A stretch of 64,000 nt of DNA from Bin87 sp965219925 (GCA_965219925.1 OZ244795.1:3782001-3846000), one strand, 5' to 3'. Shown: positions 16,539 through 25,299, counted from the stretch's first letter. Numbers and translations: made by a program. Notes: generated by a model not told the origin, from the letters alone.

Positions 16539-17213
16539 TCATGGCTCTATGCATCTGATCAGCGCCGACTTTGCGAATCTCAGGTGCTCATCCGGAATTT
16601 CCCCTCTATATCCGGTAAAGCGTTCCCCGGCGGAAACTGATCTGGCTTGGTATGTGATGGCAAATCCCCGCTGTTCAGGATTCTCGAGCTTCACCGGGAT
16701 GATTTGCCTTGGATTGCGGCGTGGTTGTGAATCTACGGCCAAGGCGGTTGCTATTCCGGTGTACCGGTTGGACGTGAGGGTCAGGAGTTCGCCCTCGTAA
16801 CTCAGTCCACGGGCGTTCGGTATGGACGCGGACCATAGACTGCCTGGACGTACTTCTCGCCCCAAGGCTGTAGCGCACTCTTGGTTGTCGTAATTGAGGT
16901 CTCTCGCCAGTCCGTCTTTGATCCAGTCGATTTCCTCGGGCTTAGCAGTGCCCAGGAAGCCTCTGATTTTCGTGATGTGAACCGACTTGACGTGGCGGAC
17001 ATAGGCGTGTGAGTTCGTATCCTCAATCTCCACGGCCCAATGTACTGGGTGGTTGGGCCGGGTGCTGGTCAGGGGGACTACTATGGCGATGCCTTGGTTA
17101 TCGATTAGGCTTTGCCTTCCCACGACGATTACGGGGTGTCCTCCAGCTAGCTCGTGCCCTTCTTGGCTGTGACCATCGCATTCGTAGATGCACCCGGTGG
17201 TCACTCCGGCCAT
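16539..17213 (-). CDS. MazF/PemK-like toxin with two tandem domains
   Basis: 224 residues. The first half (1-105) has the PemK/MazF pattern: GCIYECDGH, ELAGGHPVIVVGRQ, AIVVPLTST and HVKSVHITKIRGFLG. The second half (about 118-220) repeats a similar SH3-like barrel: EVRPGSLWSASIP, GELLTLTSNRY, ATALAVDSQP and RQIIPVKLE. MazF toxins are sequence-specific mRNA interferases of about 110 residues. A two-domain single chain is unusual, and the second domain may be degenerate. The ATG lies 13 bases inside the end of the upstream gene, typical of toxin-antitoxin coupling. Confidence 0.65.
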   Translation of the reverse strand: MAGVTTGCIYECDGHSQEGHELAGGHPVIVVGRQSLIDNQGIAIVVPLTSTRPNHPVHWAVEIEDTNSHAYVRHVKSVHITKIRGFLGTAKPEEIDWIKDGLARDLNYDNQECATALGREVRPGSLWSASIPNARGLSYEGELLTLTSNRYTGIATALAVDSQPRRNPRQIIPVKLENPEQRGFAITYQARSVSAGERFTGYRGEIPDEHLRFAKSALIRCIEP

Positions 17214-17776
17214 CGGGCCACCTCGTCGGTGTATCCGGCATCCGCGATGGCCCGGTCCCTCTCGATGGTGGCTGCGTCGGATAATTCCTCGGTAGCGACC
17301 GGGGCCATACCGTCCACGATGGCCAGGTAGAGTGCGGTAGCCGCCGTCTCGTATATCTGGCAGGCGGCGTAGGCGCTGGCGAGGCTGTTTTGTTCGTCGC
17401 TAAGGCCGGCAAGCTGCGAGCTGAGAAGCTGGAAGTGTTGTGGTTCAGGCCATCTGTCCAAGAGGCTTTCGATGTCTTTCTTTGCTTCGGCGCACTCGCG
17501 AGCGGCAGAACGGAGAGAGGGTTTGGCGGTTTTTCCGATGCTCCCGGCAGTGGTTCGGGTTATGAGTTGGATCGTATCGTCGTCGCATCCAGCCGTTCCG
17601 AGGTACAGGATCCTCCCGTCGTTGCTCATGGGCGCCATGAGCCTGCAGTGCACTTTGGATCGAATTGTCCAAACGGGTTCGGTGACTGAATCCGTATGGT
17701 CGCTATGCCTCTGGACGATGCCGGCGGTGGTTTCGAATGTTATCGCAGGCGGCGACGTGATTGGGATGGTAGTCAC
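17201..17776 (-). CDS. Putative antitoxin partner of the MazF-like gene
   Basis: 191 residues, family not recognised. An N-terminal beta-rich part (ITFETTAGIVQRHSDHTDS, WTIRSKVHCRLMAPMSND) is followed by a helical C-terminal half (ECAEAKKDIESLL to ATTALYLAIVDGM). GTG 17776 has GGAGAAC upstream. It comes first in the two-gene unit and overlaps the toxin start, the usual antitoxin position. The assignment rests on context; it is larger than most antitoxins and could instead be a modulator. Confidence 0.5.
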   Translation of the reverse strand: MTTIPITSPPAITFETTAGIVQRHSDHTDSVTEPVWTIRSKVHCRLMAPMSNDGRILYLGTAGCDDDTIQLITRTTAGSIGKTAKPSLRSAARECAEAKKDIESLLDRWPEPQHFQLLSSQLAGLSDEQNSLASAYAACQIYETAATALYLAIVDGMAPVATEELSDAATIERDRAIADAGYTDEVARWPE

Positions 17777-17832
17777 GATAGTTCTCCGCAGTGTCTTGGA
17801 AATCTTGGGTTTATCGGGGGCTGGTGAGGCGA

Positions 17833-17861
17833 ATTTTACTCCCCTGCACTACGGGCAGCAA
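17833..17861 (-). promoter_or_regulatory. Candidate sigma70 promoter of the toxin-antitoxin cassette
   Basis: On the minus strand TTGCTG (17861-17856), a 17-base spacer, then TAAAAT (17838-17833), about 57 bases upstream of the GTG start. It lies inside the inverted repeats, so the cassette carries its own promoter. Confidence 0.45.
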
Positions 17862-17919
17862 TCTTCGTTTCAATCTTACGAGTAGCGAAATCGCCTCGTT
17901 ACGTGAGGGGGTTCGCGCG

Positions 17920-17949
17920 TTGCCGCCGGATTGAGCCCTATGCTATACT
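17920..17949 (+). promoter_or_regulatory. Candidate sigma70 promoter for rpsB
   Basis: TTGCCG (17920-17925), an 18-base spacer, then TATACT (17944-17949), 80 bases upstream of the rpsB ATG. It lies just outside the toxin-antitoxin cassette, so the insertion left the promoter intact. Confidence 0.5.
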
Positions 17950-18029
17950 GCCGACGGTTATAGAAATCTGGCCTAAACAAGGGTGTTTCATCGTGTGTGA
18001 GACCCCACAAATACGAGGCGAAGAATTTT

Positions 18030-18911
18030 ATGGTACAGGCCCCAGAACGTCCGGCAGAGGCTGCGCCCCGGCTGGAACCCATCACGATGAAATCGTTGCT
18101 GGAAGCAGGTGTCCACTTTGGCCACCAGACCCGGCGGTGGAACCCCCGTATGCGGCGCTACATATTTACGCAGCGCAACGGCATTCACATCATCGATCTG
18201 CAACAGACGATGGGGCTGATCACCGACGCCTACCGCGCCATGGTTGAATTGTCTGCCGCGGGGGGCAAGGTCCTGTTTGTCGGCACCAAGAAGCAGGCTC
18301 AGGATGTTATTGCGTCGGAAGCGGAGAGCGTAGGGCACTGGTACGTCAACCAGCGCTGGCTGGGTGGCACGCTGACCAACTTCCAGACCATCAAGGCCCG
18401 CATCGATTACATGAAAGGTCTGCAAGAGCAACGGGATTCCGGCTATCTGAATCGCTTGCCCAAGAAGGAAACCGTGCGGTTGACGCACGTCCTGGACAAG
18501 CTGGAGAAGTACTTTACCGGATTGCGGGACATGGATCGGTTGCCCAATGCGCTTTTCGTGATTGACATCGGTAAGGAAGACCTGTGCATTGCTGAGGCGC
18601 GCCGCCTGAACATACCCATTTTTGCCATCGTCGACACCGACTGCGACCCGGGTCAGGTTACCCACCCGGTGCCCGGCAACGACGACGCAGTACGATCAAT
18701 CCGGCTGATAACCGGTCGGATGGCCGCCGCCATTGAGGAAGGAAAAGCCCAGCGAGAGGCCATGCAGTTGGCGCAGGCAGAAGCGGAAGGCCTGGAATCC
18801 GGCGAAGGCGCCGACGAAGAAATGAGCCCCGAGGAAGAAGCCCGCTTCTCTGGCACAATTACGCTGGAAGAACTGGGCCAGATGATGTCGTCGCGCCCGC
18901 TGGAACCCTAA
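18030..18911 (+). CDS. rpsB: 30S ribosomal protein S2
   Basis: 293 residues from ATG 18030 with GAGGCGAA upstream. TMKSLLEAGVHFGHQTRRWN, IIDLQQT, LFVGTKKQAQD, YVNQRWLGGTLTNF and FAIVDTDCDP are diagnostic of S2, which binds the 30S head-platform junction. The acidic C-terminal extension (about 250-293) is longer than in E. coli. First gene of rpsB-tsf-pyrH-frr. In-frame upstream starts exist at 17997, but the S2 family begins near the chosen ATG. Confidence 0.97.
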   Translation: MVQAPERPAEAAPRLEPITMKSLLEAGVHFGHQTRRWNPRMRRYIFTQRNGIHIIDLQQTMGLITDAYRAMVELSAAGGKVLFVGTKKQAQDVIASEAESVGHWYVNQRWLGGTLTNFQTIKARIDYMKGLQEQRDSGYLNRLPKKETVRLTHVLDKLEKYFTGLRDMDRLPNALFVIDIGKEDLCIAEARRLNIPIFAIVDTDCDPGQVTHPVPGNDDAVRSIRLITGRMAAAIEEGKAQREAMQLAQAEAEGLESGEGADEEMSPEEEARFSGTITLEELGQMMSSRPLEP

Positions 18912-18965
18912 CCAACGCGCCGAACCCCGCCCACTATCAGATACGTACACCAGGAGGCTCCAAAG

Positions 18966-19472
18966 TTGCCAGCAGTTACCGTAGAACTCATCAAATCCCT
19001 GCGCGAGCAAACCGGAGCCGGCGTTAGCGACTGCAAAAACGCCCTGGAAACCAACGACGGCGACCTGGACAAGGCCGTTGAGGCGTTACGGCAAAAAGGT
19101 TTTGAGCAGGCTGCCAGGCGGTCGGACCGGGAAACGTCGCAGGGGTTGGTTGAATCGTATATCCACACCGGGGGTCGCGTGGGCGCGCTGGTGCAGCTGG
19201 GATGCGAAACCGACTTTGTGGCACGCACCGAGGGGTTTCATGCGCTGGCCCACGACATAGCCATGCAGGTGGCCGCCATGTCGCCGGTGTACCTGAGCGC
19301 AGATGACATGGAAGAGGGAGACGACCGGCCGCCGGCGCAGGTTTGCCTGCTGCAACAGCCGTTCATTAAAGACGGCTCCCGCACGCTGGATGACCTGGTT
19401 AAAGAAACCGCCGCGCAAACCGGCGAGAACGTCCGCATCGTGCATTTCCGCCGGCTAGCCCTCGGCGAATAA
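18966..19472 (+). CDS. tsf: Elongation factor Ts (short form)
   Basis: 168 residues; exchanges GDP for GTP on EF-Tu. LIKSLREQTGAGVSDCKNAL and the core LGCETDFVARTEGF are diagnostic. The start is TTG 18966 preceded by AGGAGG. At 168 residues it is much shorter than E. coli EF-Ts (283) because the second core subdomain is absent, as in Chloroflexota, cyanobacteria and Thermus-type proteins. It sits 54 bases after rpsB. Confidence 0.96.
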   Translation: MPAVTVELIKSLREQTGAGVSDCKNALETNDGDLDKAVEALRQKGFEQAARRSDRETSQGLVESYIHTGGRVGALVQLGCETDFVARTEGFHALAHDIAMQVAAMSPVYLSADDMEEGDDRPPAQVCLLQQPFIKDGSRTLDDLVKETAAQTGENVRIVHFRRLALGE

Positions 19473-19509
19473 ACGACGCGGGTACGGTTGTGGGTATGCG
19501 AGGCCGTGC

Positions 19510-20277
19510 ATGGTTGTTACCGGTAGCGTCAGCAGCGACACTATTTACGGCCGGGTGCTGCTGAAAGTCAGCGGCGAATCGTTACAGGGCGCCGGCTCCG
19601 GCGCCATCGACGCCAACGCGGTCGGCTACATCGCCGATCAGATAGTAGAAATTCAATCCCGCCGGGTGGAGGTAGCGGTCGTCATCGGCGGCGGTAATAT
19701 CTGGCGGGGAGTAACTGCCGAACAGCAGGGCATGGATCGCTCCTCCGCAGACTACGCGGGGATGCTGGCTACCATCATCAATGCCCTGGCTCTACAGGAC
19801 GCCATAGAACGGCGCGGCGTGAGCGTTCGCACGCAATCGGCCCTGTCGATTCAGGCCGTTGCGGAGCCTTACATTCGGCGACGCGCCATCCGCCACCTGG
19901 AAAAGGGCCGTGTGGTTATCTTTTGCGCCGGGTCGGGAAATCCCTTCATGTCAACTGATACGGCTTCGGCGTTGCGCGCCCTGGAAATCGGCGCCGAAAT
20001 TTTGCTGATGGCCAAGAACGGGGTGGACGGCGTTTATGACTCGGACCCGCGCACCAATCCCGAGGCGGTTCGATTCGGTCAACTGGAATATCTGGAAGCG
20101 GTGAACCGACGTCTGGAGGTGATGGATTCGACTGCGATGACCCTGTGCATGGACAATCAATTACCCATTGTCGTGTTCGACATATTTGAACAGGGTACGA
20201 TGAGTCGTATACTGCGCGGAGATGCCGTTGGCACCACCATCAACGGAGGGGAACAAAATGACGCAGCGCAAAGGTAG
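19510..20277 (+). CDS. pyrH: Uridylate kinase
   Basis: 255 residues. Phosphorylates UMP to UDP with ATP; hexameric amino-acid-kinase fold. VLLKVSGESLQG, VVIGGGNIWRG, GTGNPFMSTDT-like GSGNPFMSTDTASALRALEI and AKNGVDGVYDSDP are visible. Its last 20 bases overlap the frr start. Part of the translation/nucleotide operon. Confidence 0.97.
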   Translation: MVVTGSVSSDTIYGRVLLKVSGESLQGAGSGAIDANAVGYIADQIVEIQSRRVEVAVVIGGGNIWRGVTAEQQGMDRSSADYAGMLATIINALALQDAIERRGVSVRTQSALSIQAVAEPYIRRRAIRHLEKGRVVIFCAGSGNPFMSTDTASALRALEIGAEILLMAKNGVDGVYDSDPRTNPEAVRFGQLEYLEAVNRRLEVMDSTAMTLCMDNQLPIVVFDIFEQGTMSRILRGDAVGTTINGGEQNDAAQR

Positions 20278-20869
20278 AGATCGAGGCAACGAGAACAACC
20301 AGCCGGAGAAAACGGTGGAAGACGTGCTGGCTGAAGCCGAACGCAAAATGGGGCAGTCAATCGAGGCGATGCGGAGGGACATTAGCACCCTGCGTACGGG
20401 TCGGGCGACCCCGGCGTTGATCGAAGACTTGTCGGTTGACTACTATGGCACCCCGACGCCGTTGAAACAGATTGCGTCCATCTCGGCGGCCGACGCCCGG
20501 GCCATCATGGTGCAACCGTGGGACAAGCAGGCATTGCGGGATATCGAACGCAGCCTCACCCAATCGGAGATGGGGTTCAATCCCTCCAACGACGGCAACG
20601 TTATTACGGTACCCATCCCGCCGTTGACTCGGGAGCGCCGGCAGGAGATGGTGAAGTTGCTGAAGCGCAAGTCGGAGGACAGCAAGGTTGCGGTGCGGAA
20701 CGTGCGTCGGGACGGCGTTGAGTCGCTGCGCAGGATGGAGCGGGACAAGTCCATCTCTCAGGATGAAAACCGTCGCAGCCAGGAAACCTTGCAGAAAACC
20801 ACCGACGCCCACGTTAAGTCCATAGATGAGGTTGCGGCCACCAAGGAAGCGGAGATAATGCAGGTTTAA
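20258..20869 (+). CDS. frr: Ribosome recycling factor
   Basis: 203 residues from ATG 20258 (GGAGGGGAAC upstream), overlapping pyrH by 20 bases. Splits post-termination ribosomes with EF-G. LRTGRATPALIEDLSVDYYG, TPLKQIASI, MVQPWDK and GNVITVPIPPLT RERR are diagnostic. A charged N-terminal extension of about 20 residues (QRKGRDRGNENNQPEK) precedes the usual start of the fold. Confidence 0.96.
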   Translation: MTQRKGRDRGNENNQPEKTVEDVLAEAERKMGQSIEAMRRDISTLRTGRATPALIEDLSVDYYGTPTPLKQIASISAADARAIMVQPWDKQALRDIERSLTQSEMGFNPSNDGNVITVPIPPLTRERRQEMVKLLKRKSEDSKVAVRNVRRDGVESLRRMERDKSISQDENRRSQETLQKTTDAHVKSIDEVAATKEAEIMQV

Positions 20870-20887
20870 CTGCCCGTCATTCCTCCA

Positions 20888-21658
20888 TTGGCTGCCTCAA
20901 ACCGCACAGAACATACCGACGGGAAGGGCCGGGAATTCAATCCCCCGGTCCCCCGGCACGTTGCCATCATCATGGACGGCAACGGACGCTGGGCGGCGCA
21001 GCGAAAGCTGAACCGGTCTGCCGGTCACCGGCAGGGCGTAGCCAACATCCGCAGTGTGGTTCGATCCTTATCCGAACGCGGGGTTGGCGTCGTTACCCTT
21101 TACGCCTTTTCGACCGAGAACTGGCACCGGCCGTCGGACGAGGTGGACGGGCTGCTGGCAATTTTGGCCGAAGAGATCGTTCCGCAAACCGAGGAACTGC
21201 ACCGCGCCGGCGTGCGCCTGGTTCATCTGGGCGACCCGGAGCCACTGGATCCGGGATTGCAGGACGCCATCGCCAAGGCGCAGCAGTTGACCCGCGACAA
21301 CGCCGGAGTAACCCTGAACGTGGCGTTTAACTACGGCGGCCGGGGCGAAATCGTGCGGGCGGTGCGGCGCATTCTGGCCGACGGAGTCCCCGAAGACCAG
21401 ATAGACGAGGCGCTGTTCAGCAGGTATCTCTACACTGCGGGTTGTCCCGACCCGGACCTGATCATTCGCACAGGGGGAGAGCAGCGGATCAGCAATTTCC
21501 TGCTGTGGCAGGCTGCTTACAGCGAGTATTACCATACCCCGGTGCTGTGGCCGGATCTGGACCAGGACGAACTTGACCGGGCCTTGGAAGCGTTCCAGCA
21601 ACGCCAGCGCCGCTTCGGAACCGTGGTTTCTCCTTACGACACCGCCGTTCAGGAGTAG
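20888..21658 (+). CDS. uppS: Undecaprenyl diphosphate synthase
   Basis: 256 residues from TTG 20888. Condenses isopentenyl units on farnesyl-PP to make the C55 lipid carrier for cell-wall and glycan synthesis. HVAIIMDGNGRWA (Asp of the FPP site), FSTENWHRP, and DLIIRTGGEQRISNFLLWQ are diagnostic. The start is 18 bases after frr and 4 bases separate it from cdsA. Confidence 0.96.
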   Translation: MAASNRTEHTDGKGREFNPPVPRHVAIIMDGNGRWAAQRKLNRSAGHRQGVANIRSVVRSLSERGVGVVTLYAFSTENWHRPSDEVDGLLAILAEEIVPQTEELHRAGVRLVHLGDPEPLDPGLQDAIAKAQQLTRDNAGVTLNVAFNYGGRGEIVRAVRRILADGVPEDQIDEALFSRYLYTAGCPDPDLIIRTGGEQRISNFLLWQAAYSEYYHTPVLWPDLDQDELDRALEAFQQRQRRFGTVVSPYDTAVQE

Positions 21659-21662
21659 GCCG

Positions 21663-22613
21663 TTGCTGCTCCACCGGGTTTTGACCGCCCTGGTGGGCGT
21701 ACCGATAGTTCTGGCTGCCATCTGGTTTGGCCCGCCCTGGCTTACGATTTTGGCCGCAGTGGTGGCCGCGGTCGGCGTGTGGGAAGCATACCGCCTGTAT
21801 CCGCCCCTTGATCCCAACGACGACGGGGAGCCGCCGGCGCCGTTGCCGGCGTGGCTGGGGGGAACCTGGGCGGTGGCGCTGGTTCTGGCCGGAGAGATGG
21901 CTGTGGATCCGGAGGATTTTGGAATCGCCGCTGGCGTTATCTGCATCATTGGCTGCATCGGGAGCGGCCTGTGGATGATTGCGGCCTGGCACGGGCGCGG
22001 TGTGGCGGCGACGGCGCTCTATCTGTTGTTGCCACCCATCTATGTCGGCGGGGCGCTGGCCTGCGCGGTGGCATTGTGGGGAGTGGTCGGGCCGGCGGTG
22101 AAACTGTCGGCGGTTGAGATGACAGAACTTGGAGAGTGGGGAACGTCTTTGAATGCCGGGGAAGGCGTTTTAGCTGAGATACCCTGGCTGCTAACCGACT
22201 ACGGAGGCTGGTGGGTATTGCTGGGAATTCTGACGGTGTATGCGGCGGACACCGGGGCTTATGCAGTGGGAAGGTTGATCGGACGTCACCCGATGGCGCC
22301 TGGAATCAGCCCCGGCAAAACGTGGGAAGGAACCGCCGGCGGGTTGGCCGGAGCGGTGATAGCCGCGGTGGCGCTGGGACTTTTGTTTCCGGTGGGCGCG
22401 GCGATTTGGCATCTGGCAGGGATTGGTGTTATTTTAGGTTGTGTATCGCCGGCCGGCGATCTTCTGGAATCAAAGATAAAGCGTTTGGCGAACGTCAAGG
22501 ATTCCGGCAACCTTTTCCCTGGCCACGGTGGGATGCTGGACCGGCTTGACAGTTTGCTCCCATCATTGACCGTGTTGTACATTCTCGTGGCGGTTTCGAC
22601 CGTCATTCCCTAA
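21663..22613 (+). CDS. cdsA: Phosphatidate cytidylyltransferase
   Basis: 316 residues from TTG 21663, 4 bases after uppS. Makes CDP-diacylglycerol from phosphatidate and CTP. Many membrane segments; the signature SPAGDLLESKIKRLANVKD, with FPGHGGMLDRLDS, is the CDS-family C-terminal motif (GD..S..KR...KD....PGHGG..DR.D). An internal loop (about 165-180) is charged. Start codon uncertain; upstream in-frame starts lie within uppS. Confidence 0.93.
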   Translation: MLLHRVLTALVGVPIVLAAIWFGPPWLTILAAVVAAVGVWEAYRLYPPLDPNDDGEPPAPLPAWLGGTWAVALVLAGEMAVDPEDFGIAAGVICIIGCIGSGLWMIAAWHGRGVAATALYLLLPPIYVGGALACAVALWGVVGPAVKLSAVEMTELGEWGTSLNAGEGVLAEIPWLLTDYGGWWVLLGILTVYAADTGAYAVGRLIGRHPMAPGISPGKTWEGTAGGLAGAVIAAVALGLLFPVGAAIWHLAGIGVILGCVSPAGDLLESKIKRLANVKDSGNLFPGHGGMLDRLDSLLPSLTVLYILVAVSTVIP

Positions 22614-22631
22614 ACTGGCGCACCGGTTATT

Positions 22632-23759
22632 ATGCGACGCATCGTCATACTCGGTTCCACCGGCTCCATAGGCCGTCAAACTCTCGATATTGTGCGGGCG
22701 TTTCGCAACGAGTTTGAGGTTGTTGGGCTGGCTGCCGGAAACAATACCGCGCTCCTGATGGAGCAGGTTGCCGAGTTCAATCCCGGATACATCTGGTGCA
22801 TAAACCCGCCGTCACCGCTGCCGCCGGGAACAGCCCTGATGCCCATGGACGAGATGGCCGGTTTGCCGGAAGTGGATCAGGTGATGGTTGCCCTGATGGG
22901 AGCGGTGGGTCTGGAGCCCACGATGTGCGCCCTGCGGGCGGGCAAGCAGGTGGCCCTGTCCAACAAGGAACCCATCGTGATGGCGGGGCAGATGCTGAAG
23001 GCAGCGGAAGCCAAACACGGCGCCGTGATACTGCCCGTCGACAGCGAACCCAGCGCGATCTGGCAGTGCCTGCAGGGTGAGGACAACCACATTCGCCGCC
23101 TGTTGATTACCGCCAGCGGCGGCCCGTTCCGCCGGACACCATTGGCCGAGCTGGAATCGGTTACTCCGGAACAGGCGTTGCAGCATCCCACGTGGCGCAT
23201 GGGCGACAAAATCACCATAGATTCCGCCACGCTGATGAACAAAGGGTTCGAGGTTATCGAATCACACTGGCTGTTCTCCGTGCCCTGGGATGACATCGCG
23301 GTGGTGGTGCATCCCCAGAGCACCATCCATTCCATGGTTGAATTTGACGACGGCTCGGTGAAGGCGCAGATGGGGCCGCCCAGTATGCGTCTGCCCATTC
23401 AGTACGCGCTGTTCCATCCGCTGCGGCTGCCCAATGAGGACATTCCGCGCCTGGACATCGGCGTGGCGTGGTCGCTGGACTTTGAGCCGCTGCAAAAGGA
23501 ACGGTATCCCTGCTTCGATCTGGCTATCGCCGCCGGACGGGAGGGAGGAACGGCTCCCACGGCGTTGAGCGCAGCGGACGAAGTGGCGGTGGATTGGTTC
23601 CTGCAGGGGCGCATCGGATTCACCGACATCTACCGGGTGGTCGAAAAGGTGCTTGGCGAGAATCAAAACCACCAAGACGCTGACCTGCAAGCCGTGGTGG
23701 ATGTGGATCGTTGGGCCAGCGTCCGGGCTGCCGAAATCGCCCAGCGGCTGGCCAGGTAG
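22632..23759 (+). CDS. dxr: 1-deoxy-D-xylulose 5-phosphate reductoisomerase
   Basis: 375 residues. Converts DXP to MEP with NADPH, the second step of the non-mevalonate isoprenoid pathway. ILGSTGSIGRQTLDIV (NADPH site), ALSNKEPIV, LPVDSEPSAIWQ (metal ligands), ITASGGPFR and MGDKITIDSATLMNKGFEVIES segments are diagnostic. Grouped with uppS and cdsA, so lipid precursor genes are together. Confidence 0.97.
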   Translation: MRRIVILGSTGSIGRQTLDIVRAFRNEFEVVGLAAGNNTALLMEQVAEFNPGYIWCINPPSPLPPGTALMPMDEMAGLPEVDQVMVALMGAVGLEPTMCALRAGKQVALSNKEPIVMAGQMLKAAEAKHGAVILPVDSEPSAIWQCLQGEDNHIRRLLITASGGPFRRTPLAELESVTPEQALQHPTWRMGDKITIDSATLMNKGFEVIESHWLFSVPWDDIAVVVHPQSTIHSMVEFDDGSVKAQMGPPSMRLPIQYALFHPLRLPNEDIPRLDIGVAWSLDFEPLQKERYPCFDLAIAAGREGGTAPTALSAADEVAVDWFLQGRIGFTDIYRVVEKVLGENQNHQDADLQAVVDVDRWASVRAAEIAQRLAR

Positions 23760-23808
23760 CGGCTGAACCGGTTTCTTCCTCCCCCCGCATCAAGCCGACC
23801 GACTGACC

Positions 23809-25197
23809 ATGGAAACTCTTGTCATCGCGCTGGCCGCGTTTATTCCCATGCTGCTCCTGCTGGTCGTGGTGCACGAGCTGGGGCACTTCTGGACGGCAAA
23901 AGCCTTCGGCGTGAAAGTGCTGGAGTTTGGCGTCGGGTATCCGCCTCGGGTGTGGGGCGTTTATACGGGTCGCACCGAAACGCTGCTCACCGGCAACACG
24001 GTGTGTCTCAACGGCGCGGTGCAGCAGATTCGCCCCGGCATGGTGGTGCGCGTTCTGTCCGGTGAAACCGCCGCTGGTCAGCTGGAAGCGCGATACGTTG
24101 AGGTTCGAGATTCGAGGACGGGTGGACGCATCCTGGGCGCGTTGGGGCGCTTCGCCGGAGCCGGCGGCCAGAACCAGAACGGAGACACGCCGGCGCGGGC
24201 CTCGCTGGACGAACTGCAATCTGACCGGTATCTGCGCCACGAGGGGCGGGTACGCGAAGTGCAGAGCGATCGCATCGTGCTGGCCGACATGGTCTATTCG
24301 GTGAACTGGCTGCCGCTGGGCGGGTTCGTGCGGTTGTCGGGGGAGAACAACCCGGAGGCTCCGCGCAGCCTGGCGCGACGGGGGCTGGGGCAACGGGCGA
24401 TAGTGCTGGCGGCCGGCTCGGCGATGAATGCCATCTTCCCCGTAGTTGCCTTCGCCATAATCCTGATGATTCCCCACACCGAGCTGGTTGGGGGGACCGT
24501 GCAGATAACCGCCATTGCTCCGGGTTCGCCGGCAGAGGCTTCCGGGCTGATGGCCGGCGACCGGGTGCTGGCTATCGATGGGCGAACGCTGGAGGCGCCG
24601 AATGAGCTGGTGCGTGAAGTGCGTTCCGGGGCGGGCAGCGAGATGCTGTGGTCGGTGGAACGGGACGGCGCCCAACGACTGATCTCCGTTACGCCGCGGG
24701 TGAACCCACCCGCCAGGCACGCTGTCGGCATCACCTTTGATGTGGTTGGCCAGACGGAGGAGCGGCGGGAGGCCGAACCGCCTTGGCGCGCCTTTCCCAT
24801 GGGCGTCACCAGGACTGTGGACATGGTGCAATTGATTGGCGCCGAGGTGCGCCGTTGGTTCGGCGGAGGTCGTGGGCCGGAATTCAGCGGGCCGATTGGT
24901 ATCGCCCGGATTACCGGGGAGATTACGCAGAAGGGTGGATTCCAGGGTTGGATGCTGGTTGCCATCCTGTTGAGCATCAACCTGGCGGTGCTGAACATAC
25001 TGCCCATACCGATGCTGGACGGCGGCAGGCTGCTGTTTGTGTTTATCGAGTGGATTCGCGGCGGCAAGCGGGTGCCGTCGGAGAAAGAGGGGCTGGTGCA
25101 CCTGATTGGGTTCGTGGCGCTGCTGGCTCTGGTAATCGCAATCAGCGCCAACGACATCATCAAACTGGTGCAGGGGATATCTCCGTTGGGTGGATAG
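23809..25197 (+). CDS. rseP: Site-2 (RseP-type) zinc metalloprotease with large insert
   Basis: 462 residues. Intramembrane protease that cuts anti-sigma factors or signal-peptide remnants. Zinc motif H22-E-L-G-H26 in the first membrane helix; third ligand in NILPIPMLDGGRL near residue 405; a PDZ domain (APGSPAEASGLMAGDRVLAI) in between. Between the first helix and the family segment YSVNWLPLGGFVRLSGE, relatives have about 15 residues; here there are about 100 (roughly 56-160), soluble and beta-like. Last gene of the housekeeping run, followed by a strong terminator. Confidence 0.93.
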   Translation: METLVIALAAFIPMLLLLVVVHELGHFWTAKAFGVKVLEFGVGYPPRVWGVYTGRTETLLTGNTVCLNGAVQQIRPGMVVRVLSGETAAGQLEARYVEVRDSRTGGRILGALGRFAGAGGQNQNGDTPARASLDELQSDRYLRHEGRVREVQSDRIVLADMVYSVNWLPLGGFVRLSGENNPEAPRSLARRGLGQRAIVLAAGSAMNAIFPVVAFAIILMIPHTELVGGTVQITAIAPGSPAEASGLMAGDRVLAIDGRTLEAPNELVREVRSGAGSEMLWSVERDGAQRLISVTPRVNPPARHAVGITFDVVGQTEERREAEPPWRAFPMGVTRTVDMVQLIGAEVRRWFGGGRGPEFSGPIGIARITGEITQKGGFQGWMLVAILLSINLAVLNILPIPMLDGGRLLFVFIEWIRGGKRVPSEKEGLVHLIGFVALLALVIAISANDIIKLVQGISPLGG

Positions 25198-25231
25198 GCG
25201 CTACCGAGGTTGTGGCGCTGGGACATCAAGG

Positions 25232-25268
25232 AAGGCCCGGCTCGCTTCACAGCGAGCCGGGCCTTTTA
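25232..25268 (+). terminator. Strong intrinsic terminator after rseP
   Basis: Perfect 14-bp stem AAGGCCCGGCTCGC / GCGAGCCGGGCCTT with loop TTCACA and a following TTAT. Because the stem begins with A-A, it may also terminate the convergent dienelactone hydrolase gene. Confidence 0.85.
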
Positions 25269-25299
25269 TCTGCCGGAGGGCAGAAGGCGTTAGCCGGGC

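Larger units (their letters stand above)
16492..17897. mobile_element. Toxin-antitoxin cassette bounded by 19-bp perfect inverted repeats
   Basis: GAGGCGATTTCGCTACTCG at 16492-16510 is perfectly inverted at 17879-17897. Outside the ends, GTTACGT (extendable to GTTACGTGAGG) occurs as a direct repeat at 16485-16491 and 17898-17904. Inside are only the MazF-like gene, its upstream partner and a promoter. No transposase is present, so the unit would need one in trans. The size is 1406 bp. This reads as a transposon-like cassette, not previously known to me. Confidence 0.75.

Noticed and set aside
23620..25101. A 493-codon minus-strand frame opposite rseP
   Set aside because: Antisense of rseP, with His/Arg/Gln-rich composition and no domain.
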